Below, piece after piece: positions 39,792-50,375 of a stretch of DNA of 64,000 nucleotides. This DNA is from Siphonodentalium dalli. Taxonomy: Eukaryota > Mollusca > Scaphopoda > Gadilida > Siphonodentaliidae. Each line of letters begins with the position of its first letter. Positions within the stretch are counted from its first letter, which is position 1. Location of the stretch: the NCBI GenBank assembly GCA_032622095.1, contig CP136063.1, positions 74,935,980 through 74,999,979 on the forward strand. The letters run 5' to 3'. The notes under the pieces were generated by a model. That model saw only the letters and a list, made by a program, of their open reading frames with translations. It searched no databases and was not told the DNA's origin. A program made the translations under genes and the position numbers.

Positions 39792-41907
39792 CCGTGATGA
39801 GTCGTCCGATCGCGCCGGGCCATGCAATACACCACTATATGTAGTTATGTATTTGTTTTATATATATATCTTTAATTGTCCTCCATATGTGAAGAGTTAT
39901 TGAATACAGAACATATACACACAGAAACATGGACACAAATATGTCAACATATATACAAGTACAAGTTTATACAAAACAAAGTTACATCACAAGGAATGGA
40001 ATAACATACAGTCGCTACTCATTCGTGTATTATGCATTTAGGCACACGTACACAAGTCCACCCATACCAACATATGCACCCTCTCTCTCAGTTTCTCCCT
40101 TCTCATTCGATCTCTCTCTCCCAACTCTATCTCTGTGATATATCTCCCTCTTTCTTTTGCTCTCTCTCTCTCGCACTCACTCTCGAGTTTCTGTCGCACA
40201 CGCATCCACATGTGGTATATATACTCTTTAACATATAAACATATTTAAAAGTATTTCAATATGCCTTGTCGATTACAGTCACGTGGAAGCTATATTTATT
40301 ATATATTGCTTATGTTTAATAAGATGTAATTGTCAATCAATTTCTTAACAAGGCCAAGCAATACCATTTAATAATTTCCAATCGAGGGCCAATCATTATC
40401 CGTGTCACTGGGCCACTCTCCGTGCAATTGAGTCATTGTTTCATCATATAATGCTAAAGTACGCTTCTAACCAATTATTTTAATATTAATTAACAATGCA
40501 AGTAGGTTGACTTTTTTTTCGCATTTTCGCATTTCCTCCATGTGGGCCGCGATGCGTTTCGATTTGATTTTGAATTTTTCATGGTCCGTAAATAGTATGT
40601 TATAAATATCAAAGTTGTGTAACTAAAAATATATACGGTACTTCGCTTCACTCCCCTCTTTCATTTTGGCTGATGTGCGGTATACAATACCAATTAACTT
40701 GACAAACGTTCTTCCTTCCTGCACTATATCCCTCTACCCCCTCCTATAGAACAATATTTTTTTCGGATCTAACATGTTATTCCCGTCTGCTAAATTTACC
40801 CTATATGGTATCTATTCTGATACCAAGGGTAAACTTCTTATTCCGAGGAAAAGACTTGATAAAAGCCTTTCAGGCTTGTTGTCTAATCCCCGTTTTTGAA
40901 CATGTGTTGTATATTATGTCAATTTGTTTGTATGTGTTAAATGTTCGGATCGAAAATTAAATATACGTTTACACTAAAAGGTGTAGCTGGGAATTTCAAT
41001 TTCGTTTATTGTCCTTTACATTATTATGTCAATATTGTTGATTTTTGGTTTGTGGCAAGCTATGTCAATCACCAATAAAAGAAATTTTAAAGATAATTTG
41101 TAAGTCTTATATTTCAACTTTTATAGATATGTTTCGTTCTGCAGGCCACTGGTGGTTGTGGTCGGAGACGACCGAGTCGGTCGCCGGTTCGTTAATTAGG
41201 TGCTAGTTGTTATTGTTATTTTAACGGAATTTTGAGTTAGTCATTCGCGAAACCAATATATTTTATATTCTATAATTACAAGCATGGGTATATTCAATTT
41301 AATTACTCTTCATCATATATAATATATGATCTTGAGCACGTTACCATTTCTGAATATGGTTTTCTTGTACACCAGGTTTATGGTTTATAAAGTGCTTCAT
41401 GCTGTATAAACCATCGTTGTTGCACTACACATATTACACCCATGCTGTTCACAGAGCATCGCTGACGCGACTTTACCGATACGTAACAATTAATTCGTTT
41501 CCCCTTGAAACAGGGTAGGCTAAAAACAAACAAAAGCCTTAATTAAATGAAGAGCTTGAAAGTATATATTGTATACAGATTGTGAATATTAAACAAGAAA
41601 TGCCATTCGTCGATTGTTAGCCCTGAGTTTTGTATATGTTTCGCTAATGCGAGTTTTGAGCACACACAATCGACTATAAACATTGACACCATTTATTGGC
41701 ACACCAGCCGGCTAATGACCTGCTCTGAAAAATAATGCTCTTCCACATACGAGAATCCACACGGAGATCGTACCGTTTATCGGTGTGATATTTGTGTAAT
41801 TTCTCTGACCCCGAGAACTCTCTGAGCTCGGGGTAAATAAAAATAAAGTTATGCCCCCCTCCGTGGATCTCTAGATCTTTGTTTTTTTCCCTCACTAATT
41901 TTTTTAA
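39792..41907. other. Non-coding stretch with CT-rich and tail-like pieces
   Basis: A CT-rich tract at about 40078-40190 and a probable non-LTR 3' tail at 40800-40975 (AAAGCCTTTCAGGCTTGTTG hairpin). 41325-41400 is similar to 26629-26712. ORFs here are short and without domains. Confidence 0.45.
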
Positions 41908-42281
41908 CCCTTTACCCGACAAACCGGCAAAATAATGGTTCAACAGCCAAAAATATCTTCGGTCTGTCTCAATAGAACCATACAAATATGGATATCATTG
42001 GAACCGGCTCCTTAACCACATTGTGATAGTTACAGTTATACCCTGTGCCAATGCATTCTCTTATATATGCGAGTCGACCATAGGTCGCCTCGCATATATA
42101 AGAGAATGCATTGGCCTAAAAAAAACTTTTTTTTAACACTTTTTACCATTTTTTCTTACATTCTTTAATAATTTTTAATGTGTTAAGCCAATGCATTATC
42201 TTATATATGCGAGGCGACCTATGGTCGACTCGCATATATAAGAGAATGCATTGGCACAGGGCCGTTCTGTTGGGTAAAGGG
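41908..42281. mobile_element. piggyBac-like MITE, second copy
   Basis: A 374-bp relative of the element at 1370-1761: same CCCTTTACCC start and GGGTAAAGGG end, TTAA at 41904-41907 and 42282-42285, and two internal palindromes at 42047-42115 and 42187-42255. The two copies differ by small indels, mainly in the left subterminal region. Non-coding. Confidence 0.85.
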
Positions 42282-43202
42282 TTAATAGTAGTGTTGCACA
42301 CAGCTCGAGATTGCGTGTTTTTATTTGTGACATATAAACTATTCTAAGTCGAGTCCCCATTTTCATTCACAATGACTCAATAAAGAGCGTTCCACGTTAA
42401 GAGTATTCCTAATATGGTGCGAATAAAAAGAGTTTAATAAACCGGAAATTGTTATGACTTTGACGGATATATAAAGCATGTATATCGCAAGTTCGTGTGC
42501 ATGTATTTACGTGTATTGGTGTAATCTAAATAATCACGATGACAACAGTCTTAGTCGAGTACCCATGTTCCTTTACCATGCCTCAATAAAGAGCGTTCAC
42601 TGTTAAGCCTATTCCCGATATGGTGCGAATAAAGAGCGCTTGTATATGTGATTACATATTAAACCGGATTATTAACCCTCCTTCAAAAAGTGTTATATAC
42701 AATTGGATGTTTAAACGAACCACGGCGAACGTTTATATATTTTATAATCCTATTGTTATGCGTAATTGACACAAAGAGGTAGATTTATGACCGGGATATT
42801 CAATAAACCGCGTCGCTATAGAGTGCTAATTTTATAGGCCACTAACCATGCATAGACGCAGCGAATTTTCATCATTGACAGTCGGATTGTTTTTTTTTGG
42901 GGGGAGGGGGAAAGCAATATTCCGAAATATATATAAACACCATATTGCCCTAATATATACATGATTCATAACTATGAAAATGAACTTATCATATCATATT
43001 GCTAATGAATGGCTTGATTATAATTTATTAAATCCGACAGCGATAAACCGAATTATTTTTGTTTTACCGCGTTACGATAAATTAAAACGAAACGCTCTCT
43101 ATTGCCACACGACTAAGGTCATCTGGAAATTGGAATGTTTACGAGATGATAATTGTCTAATAACTGTGCAAGTCTTCGCATGTGTATACAATCATATGAA
43201 TA
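42282..43202. other. Non-coding stretch rich in the AATAAAGAGCG motif
   Basis: Three copies of AATAAAGAGCG lie at 42379, 42585 and 42628, in two related ~60-bp phrases (TTAGTCGAGTACCCATGTTC and a similar one). No gene is supported; the 94-aa ORF at 42974-43258 is AT-rich and runs into a TG repeat. Confidence 0.5.
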
Positions 43203-44353
43203 TCTATACTATATATTTTGAGACTTCGTATATGTGTGTGTGTGTGTGTACTTCATAGAATCCAAAACGCGTGTACAGATTGAGCTCAAACTTCCTATGT
43301 AAGTGTCAAATCACACCGACACGACCGTGGTCGCTGTTTAGAAAAGCTCAGAGCACCCGTTCTCCAATCTCAAATCACCGCAAAGGCACGGCGTGGGTTA
43401 ATCAAGTGATTATTTAATGAGCGTTTGTTTTTGACGCATCTCTATAAAGAGCGTCTGTTTGCCATTCAACGCTATTTGCATCTGCAGAGAGATATACGGA
43501 ACATACACTAAATTTAAAAAACATTTGTTTCTGACTAACCCTGCGAGCACGGATGGCGCGCTTTGTTTTTACAGTATATAGTTATATACCGAAATCATTC
43601 CAGATAATCACGAATATAGCATCAGATTTCTCCCCAGATATACCGTTATAAAAAGCTACTGGAATCTGCCAATCTACGGGAAATTCCAGGGAATGCCGAT
43701 TGAGTTCAAACTTGCTACCCACGGGAAGTGTCATATATATGAGTGTGTCCTTTATAGACTCGAACCGATTGAGCTCAAACTTGCTAAATAAGAAAATAGC
43801 CCCCAAGCCGTAAATATCAACAACAACGATATTGCTACCTACGGGGAGCAACGTTATTAGCATCTGCAGAATTACGCAGAGTGAAAATGCTTTCCTATTT
43901 TTAGAACGCAACACATGTTTACGTCGCGTTGGTGATTGAGGTTCACAACGGGGTTAATTGACTGTCCGCTCTTTGCGACGATGAGGTTCACGGCGGGGAC
44001 TATTGACCAACACTTGGTACGTGAGTGTAGTTTGACCAGGTGGTCGTCGCTGTCGTATTGCCGAGCCCGTGCGACGCCCGTGCAGCGCATGCGCAGACGA
44101 GATCTCGGAAACGGGTGGAGCTATCGACTTGAAATTTGCTATGTGAATGTATCTTGAGCCGGGTACAAATTTTATCGGGTCGCCGAGTCCGTGCGACGCC
44201 AGCTTCCCGCATGCGCAGACCAGATCTCGGAAACGGGTGGAGCTACCGGGTACAATTTTTTCTTATTGAAACGCGTGGAGCTAAAAATTAAAAAAAAATA
44301 TTTAAAAAATGTCATGTTTCGGACAAGCCGCCGGTGGCGGGCTAACCTGCTAG
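43203..44353 (+). mobile_element. Helitron-like unit 1 (non-autonomous)
   Basis: Starts TCTATACTATATATTTTGAG after A and ends with the hairpin GCCGCCGGTGGCGGGC, 7 nt, then CTAG at 44350-44353. The next base begins another unit. A TC start and a hairpin plus CTRR end, with no inverted repeats, are Helitron hallmarks. There is no Rep/helicase ORF. Its 5' part contains the GATTGAGCTCAAACTT phrase seen in the other units. Confidence 0.7.
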
Positions 44354-45159
44354 TCTACTATATATTTTGAGAACTACGTATATAAATATATATGTGTGTA
44401 TATATGTATGTACTTTATAGAATCGAAAACGGCTGCACCGATTGGGCTCAAACTTCCCATCTAAGGTTAAAATCCACGGGAATGGTCGTCGCGGCGTTTT
44501 GGAGAAGCTCAGAGCACCCGTTCTCCACTCTCAGTCACAAAAAACGGCACTTTGGAGTTAATAGCGTTGGTAGTTAAAGAGCGTTCCTATCTGCCGTGTC
44601 GTTGATAAACATCTTCCATATTTGGGTTCGTTAACCGGTCAACGCTCTTTATTCACTTCGGCTTTCGCATACTGAACGGGGACGGCGTTTGTTTACGTTA
44701 TCTGGAACTCGCTTCATAGGAACGGGGACATTTTCATCGGATTAGACCCCCACGACATCCCCACGGCAATTTTAATTCACATTCCCAACACCTAGCAGGG
44801 ACAAATATCTATTAGCCAGCATCAAGGCGAGTCTTGTGACGTATTAATTCAAACACTTTCGATCAAACAATATTCTCTGTCGCACTCATATTTCGTCATC
44901 TACGAATCCACTGCAATCGACCTATTTTTAGAACGCAACACATGGTACCACAATTACGTCGCGTTGGTGTTGGGGGTGCACGGCGGGATTAATTTAAATA
45001 TGTCATGTTGGTAACAATATCTAGCCGAGAATTCCTCAGACCTACAGACGAATGCGACTAGCAAATTTAAAAATTGGCCTCCCCATAAATATCTTCTGGG
45101 AAATTCCAGGGGAAAAATCGGGTCAAATTGAAAAACAAAAAATTCAATTTGGGAATATG

Positions 45160-45194
<35 letters not shown>

Positions 45195-46514
45195 TTTATA
45201 GAATCGAAAACGGCTGGACCGATTTACCTTAAACTTCCTATCTAAGGGTAAAAAGCCATGGGAATGGTCGTCGCGGCGTTTTGGAGCCCGTGCGACGACC
45301 CCTTCATCCCTTATCCACTCCCCAGTGACTGCAACGATGTTAATAAGTAGTATAGTATTCGTATAGCGATAACTGACATTGTATAACAAGAGAGAAGGAT
45401 AGATAATACATGTGCATCATCACCCTATCGCAGGAAATACATGAATGTATTATTCGAATGCCTTACCGACCCATTGGTTAAACAATTATCATGGTTCTCC
45501 GCTGGCCTCATCCACATATCCATATTCCACATGCTTGTACTTTACATACCATATCACAAACTGAGCGATGAACGGTGAACGACAAACGAATTATACTATT
45601 ATTTATTAAAAAACAGACATTTATATACCAATGTTTAAAGTTAACAAGACAAAACCTAGATAAATTAAAATTATTATTACATGTATAGTTATATTACTTT
45701 TCAACGGGGACGGCAGGTAGACAACCTTCTTGGTTATGCTGTCCCCGATAGCTCATTGAATGTTATACTATTACACTGTGTATATAATTGTATATATCAT
45801 ATGAATGAGTTATGAATAAATAATCATAGTCATAGTCATAGTCATTGGCCGGGAGTGCTTAACGCAATAACGCTAAACGCTCCTTATATCTTCCATATTT
45901 GGGTTCGTTAACCGGTTAACGCTCTTTTTTCCATTCGGCTTTCGCATACGGCTTTTGTTTACGTTATCGCTCAAATGGAACTCGCTTCTGTGTGATTCTT
46001 ACGTACTTAGGGCTTCATAGGAACGGGGGACATTTTCATCGGGTCAGTTTTTCCGCCCGAGGTGAACTTCACCTTGAAACGGGTACCCACAAATGATATA
46101 TATGTGTGTGTCCTTTATAGACTCGAACCGATTGAGCTCAAACTTGCTACCTACGGGAAGTGTCATGGACGGGTTAAATTGTGACCCCGACCTGACCTTG
46201 ACCTTAAAAATGATCAAGTCAAGGTCAAATCGGGTAAAATTGAAAAACAAAAAATTGAATTAAAAAATTAAAAAGGCACAATTACCTCATTGAAAAACAA
46301 AAAATTTAATTAAAACAATTTATTTTAAAAAGCCAGTAAATTAAAAAGGCACAATTAACTCATTGAAAAACCAAAAAAAATCGGGTAAAATTGAAAAACA
46401 AAAAATTAAATTAAAAAATTAAAAAGGCACAATTAACTCATTGAAAAACAAACAAATTAATTAAAAATTGTCATGTTTCTGACGATTGCCGCCAGTGGCG
46501 GGCTAACCTGCTAG
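44354..46514 (+). mobile_element. Helitron-like unit 2, intact sister of the Polinton target
   Basis: A 2,161-bp unit beginning TCTACTATATATTTTGAG directly after the CTAG of unit 1, and ending GCCGCCAGTGGCGGGC, 7 nt, CTAG at 46511-46514. It contains an uninterrupted GTTAAT at 45339-45344, the pre-insertion form of the Polinton site. At about 45695-45840 there is an extra piece resembling a non-LTR 3' tail (GGGGACGGCA hairpin, then ATAGTC repeats). A 46160-46240 segment is related to the tandem repeat at 26 kb. Non-coding. Confidence 0.75.
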
Positions 46515-47320
46515 TCTACTATATATTTTGAGAACTACGTATATAAATATATATGTGTGTATATATGTGTGTACTTTATAGAATCGAAAACGGCTGCAAC
46601 GATTGGGCTCAAACTTCCCATCTAAGGTTAAAATCCACGGGAATGGTCGTCGCGGCGTTTTGGAGAAGCTCAGAGCACCCGTTCTCCACTCTCAGTCACA
46701 AAAAACGGCACTTTGGAGTTAATAGCGTTGGTAGTTAAAGAGCGTTCCTATCTGCCGTGTCGTTGATAAACATCTTCCATATTTGGGTTCGTTAACCGGT
46801 CAACGCTCTTTATTCACTTCGGCTTTCGCATACTGAACGGGGACGGCGTTTGTTTACGTTATCTGGAACTCGCTTCATAGGAACGGGGACATTTTCATCG
46901 GATTAGACCCCCACGACATCCCCACGGCAATTTTAATTCACATTCCCAACACCTAGCAGGGACAAATATCTATTAGCCAGCATCAAGGCGAGTCTTGTGA
47001 CGTATTAATTCAAACACTTTCGATCAAACAATATTCTCTGTCGCACTCATATTTCGTCATCTACGAATCCACTGCAATCGACCTATTTTTAGAACGCAAC
47101 ACATGGTACCACAATTACGTCGCGTTGGTGTTGGGGGTGCACGGCGGGATTAATTTAAATATGTCATGTTGGTAACAATATCTAGCCGAGAATTCCTCAG
47201 ACCTACAGACGAATGCGACTAGCAAATTTAAAAATTGGCCTCCCCATGAATATCTTCTGGGAAATTCCAGGGGAAAAATCGGGTCAAATTGAAAAACAAA
47301 AAATTCAATTTGGGAATATG

Positions 47321-47363
<43 letters not shown>

Positions 47364-47513
47364 TTTATAGAATCGAAAACGGCTGGACCGATTTACCTTA
47401 AACTTCCTATCTAATGGTAAAAAGCCATGGGAATGGTCGTCGCGGCGTTTTGGAGCCCGTGCGACGACCCCTTCATCCCTTATCCACTCCCCAGTGACTG
47501 CAACGATGTTAAT
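46515..47513 (+). mobile_element. Helitron-like unit 3, 5' part, interrupted by the Polinton
   Basis: Starts TCTACTATATATTTTGAG immediately after the CTAG of unit 2. It follows unit 2 almost base for base (offset 2,161, then 2,169 after a longer TA microsatellite). It is cut at 47513 by the Polinton; the continuation is at 63911-64000 and beyond the window. The array of 1, 2 and 3 is head to tail with no intervening bases. Confidence 0.75.
47508..47513. repeat. Polinton target-site duplication, left
   Basis: GTTAAT, identical to 63911-63916. The unoccupied sister Helitron has a single GTTAAT at 45339-45344 in the same context. Confidence 0.95.
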
Positions 47514-48712
47514 AGAAGATAGAGGGTCTCGTTCGCGCCACATCTAAAAATAGAATCTTTGGGTCTAAAATTGTTTGTACTAAAATATTCCCAAAATATC
47601 AAAACCCAAAAAAAATTTCAAAAATTCCAAAATTTATTTTTTCCAAAAAATTTCAAAACCCTAAAATTAATTTTTTCCACAAAAAAATTCAAAACCCCCA
47701 AATTTCAAAAAAAGAAAAAATTTCAAAACCCTCAAAATTATTTCTCTAAAAAAAAGTTTAAATAAAAAATTTATAACGAGTTTTTCGGTTTCTGATAATC
47801 TCGATATTAAAAAATATCGAATGTTAAATTATTTGCGCGTAATATCTTTCGTTATTTTTTTGTTCAACCAATGTTTCAATGTATTTATTAATCGATGTTT
47901 AGAAATATCTTTATACCAATTATATGTGTATGGACAGTCGCTGTAATGTTGGACATTGTGATCAACGGTATGAATGCATACATTCCAGTGTTTAACGGAC
48001 GCAGTTCATATAATTGTCATACCTGAAAATAGACACCATTACTTTTTACATAAATAATAAAGAGCGTTTATTCTTTACTTATCTCTATATGAAGTTATTG
48101 AGTATATGACAGGCGTGTATTTTCGTCAATTATTGGAAGTATTGAAATGTACTATGTTGAATCCCTAACGGTCGAAAATTGTAAGGCGAAATTACAACCC
48201 CCCAGAATGAACTGTCATATTGAATGAATGATGATTTAATCTCAGCCATTTTTACATGGAACATGAGCGATGTACACGCAATCACACACGCCACATTGGT
48301 GTTAACAATGTGTCTTTCACACCTTTGCTTTACCAAATGAATTCTATTATTTCCCCGGTCACAGCTATATGGTATTCAGAAAACATATCGATTTGAGCAG
48401 AAATAGTTGTTTAACGGGTTAGTATCAATTAAGGTTGATAAACTGTGTCATTCACACGATAATTAGTTAGCCAAAAACATGCATACATATTACGTCAGGT
48501 CGTGAGACACTCAATTATACAAATTGCTTTGATGGCATTGTTATAACAACATTACGTAATAACCCCTTATCACTCCATTCACACTTACGACCATTTTGTA
48601 TGCCGAAAACTACAGGTAGCACCGATGATGTAACATTATATCACTGCTATTGTACCAATGATAAATTCAGACATGTTCCATGTTTAGAAAAATAGATAAT
48701 CTGCAGGTGTTC
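47514..48712 (+). repeat. Polinton left TIR
   Basis: About 1,199 bp, inverted relative to 62726-63910; the outermost ~80 bp are identical. The outer 250 bp include an A-rich TTTCAAAACCC-type low-complexity stretch (47575-47770). AATAAAGAGCGTT is at 48056-48068. The TIRs differ by a cluster of changes near 48393-48420 and by scattered substitutions elsewhere. A 68-codon ORF exists in both TIRs (48130-48336 minus; 63097-63303 plus), but its amino-acid changes suggest no constraint. Confidence 0.95.
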
Positions 48713-48825
48713 ACTTGACAAGAGATTTTGTACACTCAATCACAGACCAACGTGATAATACCAGCCCACACCTAACCCCCAACATCCACCAAACACCTTC
48801 ACATCACTTACCAAAACCAATGATG

Positions 48826-48973
48826 TTATAAGAACTGTAGGTTTTTATAATATTATAGCTTGCAGTGACATCCTGGTAATTCATTTACAACAGCCATAAC
48901 AAATGTTTACTTATCATGTATATAAGAACTGTATAGCTCCTAATAAATAGGACACAGTGAACACAAAAAAAAA
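48826..48973 (+). promoter_or_regulatory. Probable TATA promoter of the late/packaging cluster
   Basis: TATATAAG at 48919-48926 lies 47 nt before the ATPase ATG. The phrase TATAAGAACTGTA occurs twice, at 48827-48839 and 48921-48933, about 94 bp apart. The leader ends in a run of nine or more A directly before ATG. Promoter function is inferred from motif and position. Confidence 0.5.
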
Positions 48974-49639
48974 ATGGGTCCAATTAACCATAGCTCCATA
49001 CCATTTGAACCTTGTTCTAGTATTTGCATCACCGGACCAACTGGTTCTGGTAAGACGAGATGGGTCTACAGATTCCTGCAAAATCTTAATGGAATGTATT
49101 CTAGAGATCCACCTAAGAAAATAATGTACTGTTACGGTATTTATCAAAATTTCTATGATGAAATTGAATCATCAATCGAAAATTTGGTCATGCATCAAGG
49201 ATTACCTACCCAAACAGAAATCGAAGAATTTGCTGACGGTAAACATAATATGTTAATATTAGACGACTTGATGCATCGCATTATTGACCAAAAAGAGATT
49301 GAAACACTATTTACGCAGCAAACTCATCATCGCTGTCTTTCGGTGCTGTTTATTTCACAAAATTTATACGCACAAGGCAAGGCTGCGAGAACTATAGCCT
49401 TAAACACAGGATATCTAATTTTATTCAAAAATTTGAGGGATGGATCACAAATTTCCACATTGGGTAGACAATTGTATCCCGGTAAATCTAAAGTACTCAT
49501 TGAGGCATACAAGGATTGTATGAAGAAACCATTTGCGTATCTTATAATAGATATGTCCCCTCACACTGAGGATAAATACAGGCTACGAACAGACGTGTTT
49601 CCCAACCAAGACCCTATAATTTACGTACCTACTACGTAA
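48974..49639 (+). CDS. Polinton genome-packaging ATPase (FtsK/HerA-type)
   Basis: 221 aa. Walker A GPTGSGKT at residues 21-28, Walker B LILDD at 94-98, then a FISQNLY segment typical of this ATPase family in Polintons and related capsid-forming viruses. The role known for the family is ATP-driven packaging of the genome into the capsid. The length is normal and the ORF is intact. It is the first gene of the plus-strand cluster, preceded by a TATA-like element and an A-rich leader. The gap to the next ORF is 39 nt. Confidence 0.93.
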   Translation: MGPINHSSIPFEPCSSICITGPTGSGKTRWVYRFLQNLNGMYSRDPPKKIMYCYGIYQNFYDEIESSIENLVMHQGLPTQTEIEEFADGKHNMLILDDLMHRIIDQKEIETLFTQQTHHRCLSVLFISQNLYAQGKAARTIALNTGYLILFKNLRDGSQISTLGRQLYPGKSKVLIEAYKDCMKKPFAYLIIDMSPHTEDKYRLRTDVFPNQDPIIYVPTT

Positions 49640-49678
49640 TAAGAAGGGACAGTATCGGAGCTGAGTCGCGACGATAAA

Positions 49679-50002
49679 ATGAGTCGATTATTACGTAATG
49701 AGTTGAATTTTGTCAGACTATTGACATCAACCCAATCAAGATCTCAACGAAACGCATTATTGACATCGATAACTAATAATCAGTTGAAAGTTCTGGTTGA
49801 AATTACGATCAATTTACTACATGATAGTTTAACAGTTACAGTTCAACAAAAAGCTAAATTACGGCGATATAAATCATTTTATATATTCTTGGGTGATAAA
49901 TCTGTGAGTTTGTTGAGGAAAAGAAAAAGTGTGAATAATCACTCAACCGCCATTACTTTGATGTTGAACATCGTTGAACCTAAATTGAAACAGTTTTTGT
50001 GA
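49679..50002 (+). CDS. Small basic Polinton protein of unknown function
   Basis: 107 aa, rich in Lys/Arg, with a central helical region (LLTSITNNQLKVLVEITINL) followed by KAKLRRYKSF and a RKRK stretch. Proteins of this shape (a short helix bundle, then K/R-rich KLRRxK) occur in many animal Polintons next to the ATPase or capsid genes; their function is not established to my knowledge. The stop TGA shares its A with the ATG of the next gene (TGATG), which suggests coupled translation or a shared transcript. DNA binding is a guess from charge. Confidence 0.7.
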   Translation: MSRLLRNELNFVRLLTSTQSRSQRNALLTSITNNQLKVLVEITINLLHDSLTVTVQQKAKLRRYKSFYIFLGDKSVSLLRKRKSVNNHSTAITLMLNIVEPKLKQFL

Positions 50003-50370
50003 TGGAGTCTGTGAAGAAAACTGTTTTGATCCCGTATGAAAGATATATGAGGTACACTGAAAAAAGTGAACACAAAAAAGTTTCATCGGAGTCTAACATT
50101 GAACACAGCGACATCTCGGCAAACAATAGTAGCCATTCCAATGAAATGGATAAAGAAATGGACCCGATGAATAATCAGATTGTTAATACAGTTCAAACGA
50201 CTGAACCTCAGGATGCAATCCAAAAATCAGAAGTTAACACATCGAAAAAGACACGTACCAAGCAAAGAAAAAAGAAAATAAGAGGGGTTAAGCGTGAAAT
50301 ATCTAGACCTCCTGGTATAATCGCCGGTAAGCTGACCAAGATAAAGAAGAAACGTTGGCTATCACTGTGA
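50002..50370 (+). CDS. Polinton protein with conserved RPPG/basic C-terminus
   Basis: 122 aa from the ATG at 50002; a GTG three bases earlier could be read as a start but is not needed. The N-terminus has VLIPYERYMRYTEKSE, the middle is polar and probably disordered, and the C-terminus is very basic (KKTRTKQRKKKIRG) and ends around RPPGIIAGK...KKKRWLSL. A short N-terminal motif, disordered linker and basic RPPG tail recur in Polinton ORFs of this position. Function unknown; nucleic-acid binding or a minor virion role is possible. One-base overlap with the previous gene; 5 nt separate it from the integrase ATG. Confidence 0.65.
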   Translation: MESVKKTVLIPYERYMRYTEKSEHKKVSSESNIEHSDISANNSSHSNEMDKEMDPMNNQIVNTVQTTEPQDAIQKSEVNTSKKTRTKQRKKKIRGVKREISRPPGIIAGKLTKIKKKRWLSL

Positions 50371-50375
50371 ACAAT

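Noticed and set aside
44354-47513. Simple segmental duplication as the explanation for the 44-47 kb repeats
   Set aside because: Boundaries fall exactly at CTAG/TC junctions with 3' hairpins, which fits tandem Helitrons better.
48130-48336. 68-aa ORF present in both TIRs
   Set aside because: It overlaps terminal repeats. The base differences between copies are mostly amino-acid changing, so there is no sign of selection for protein.
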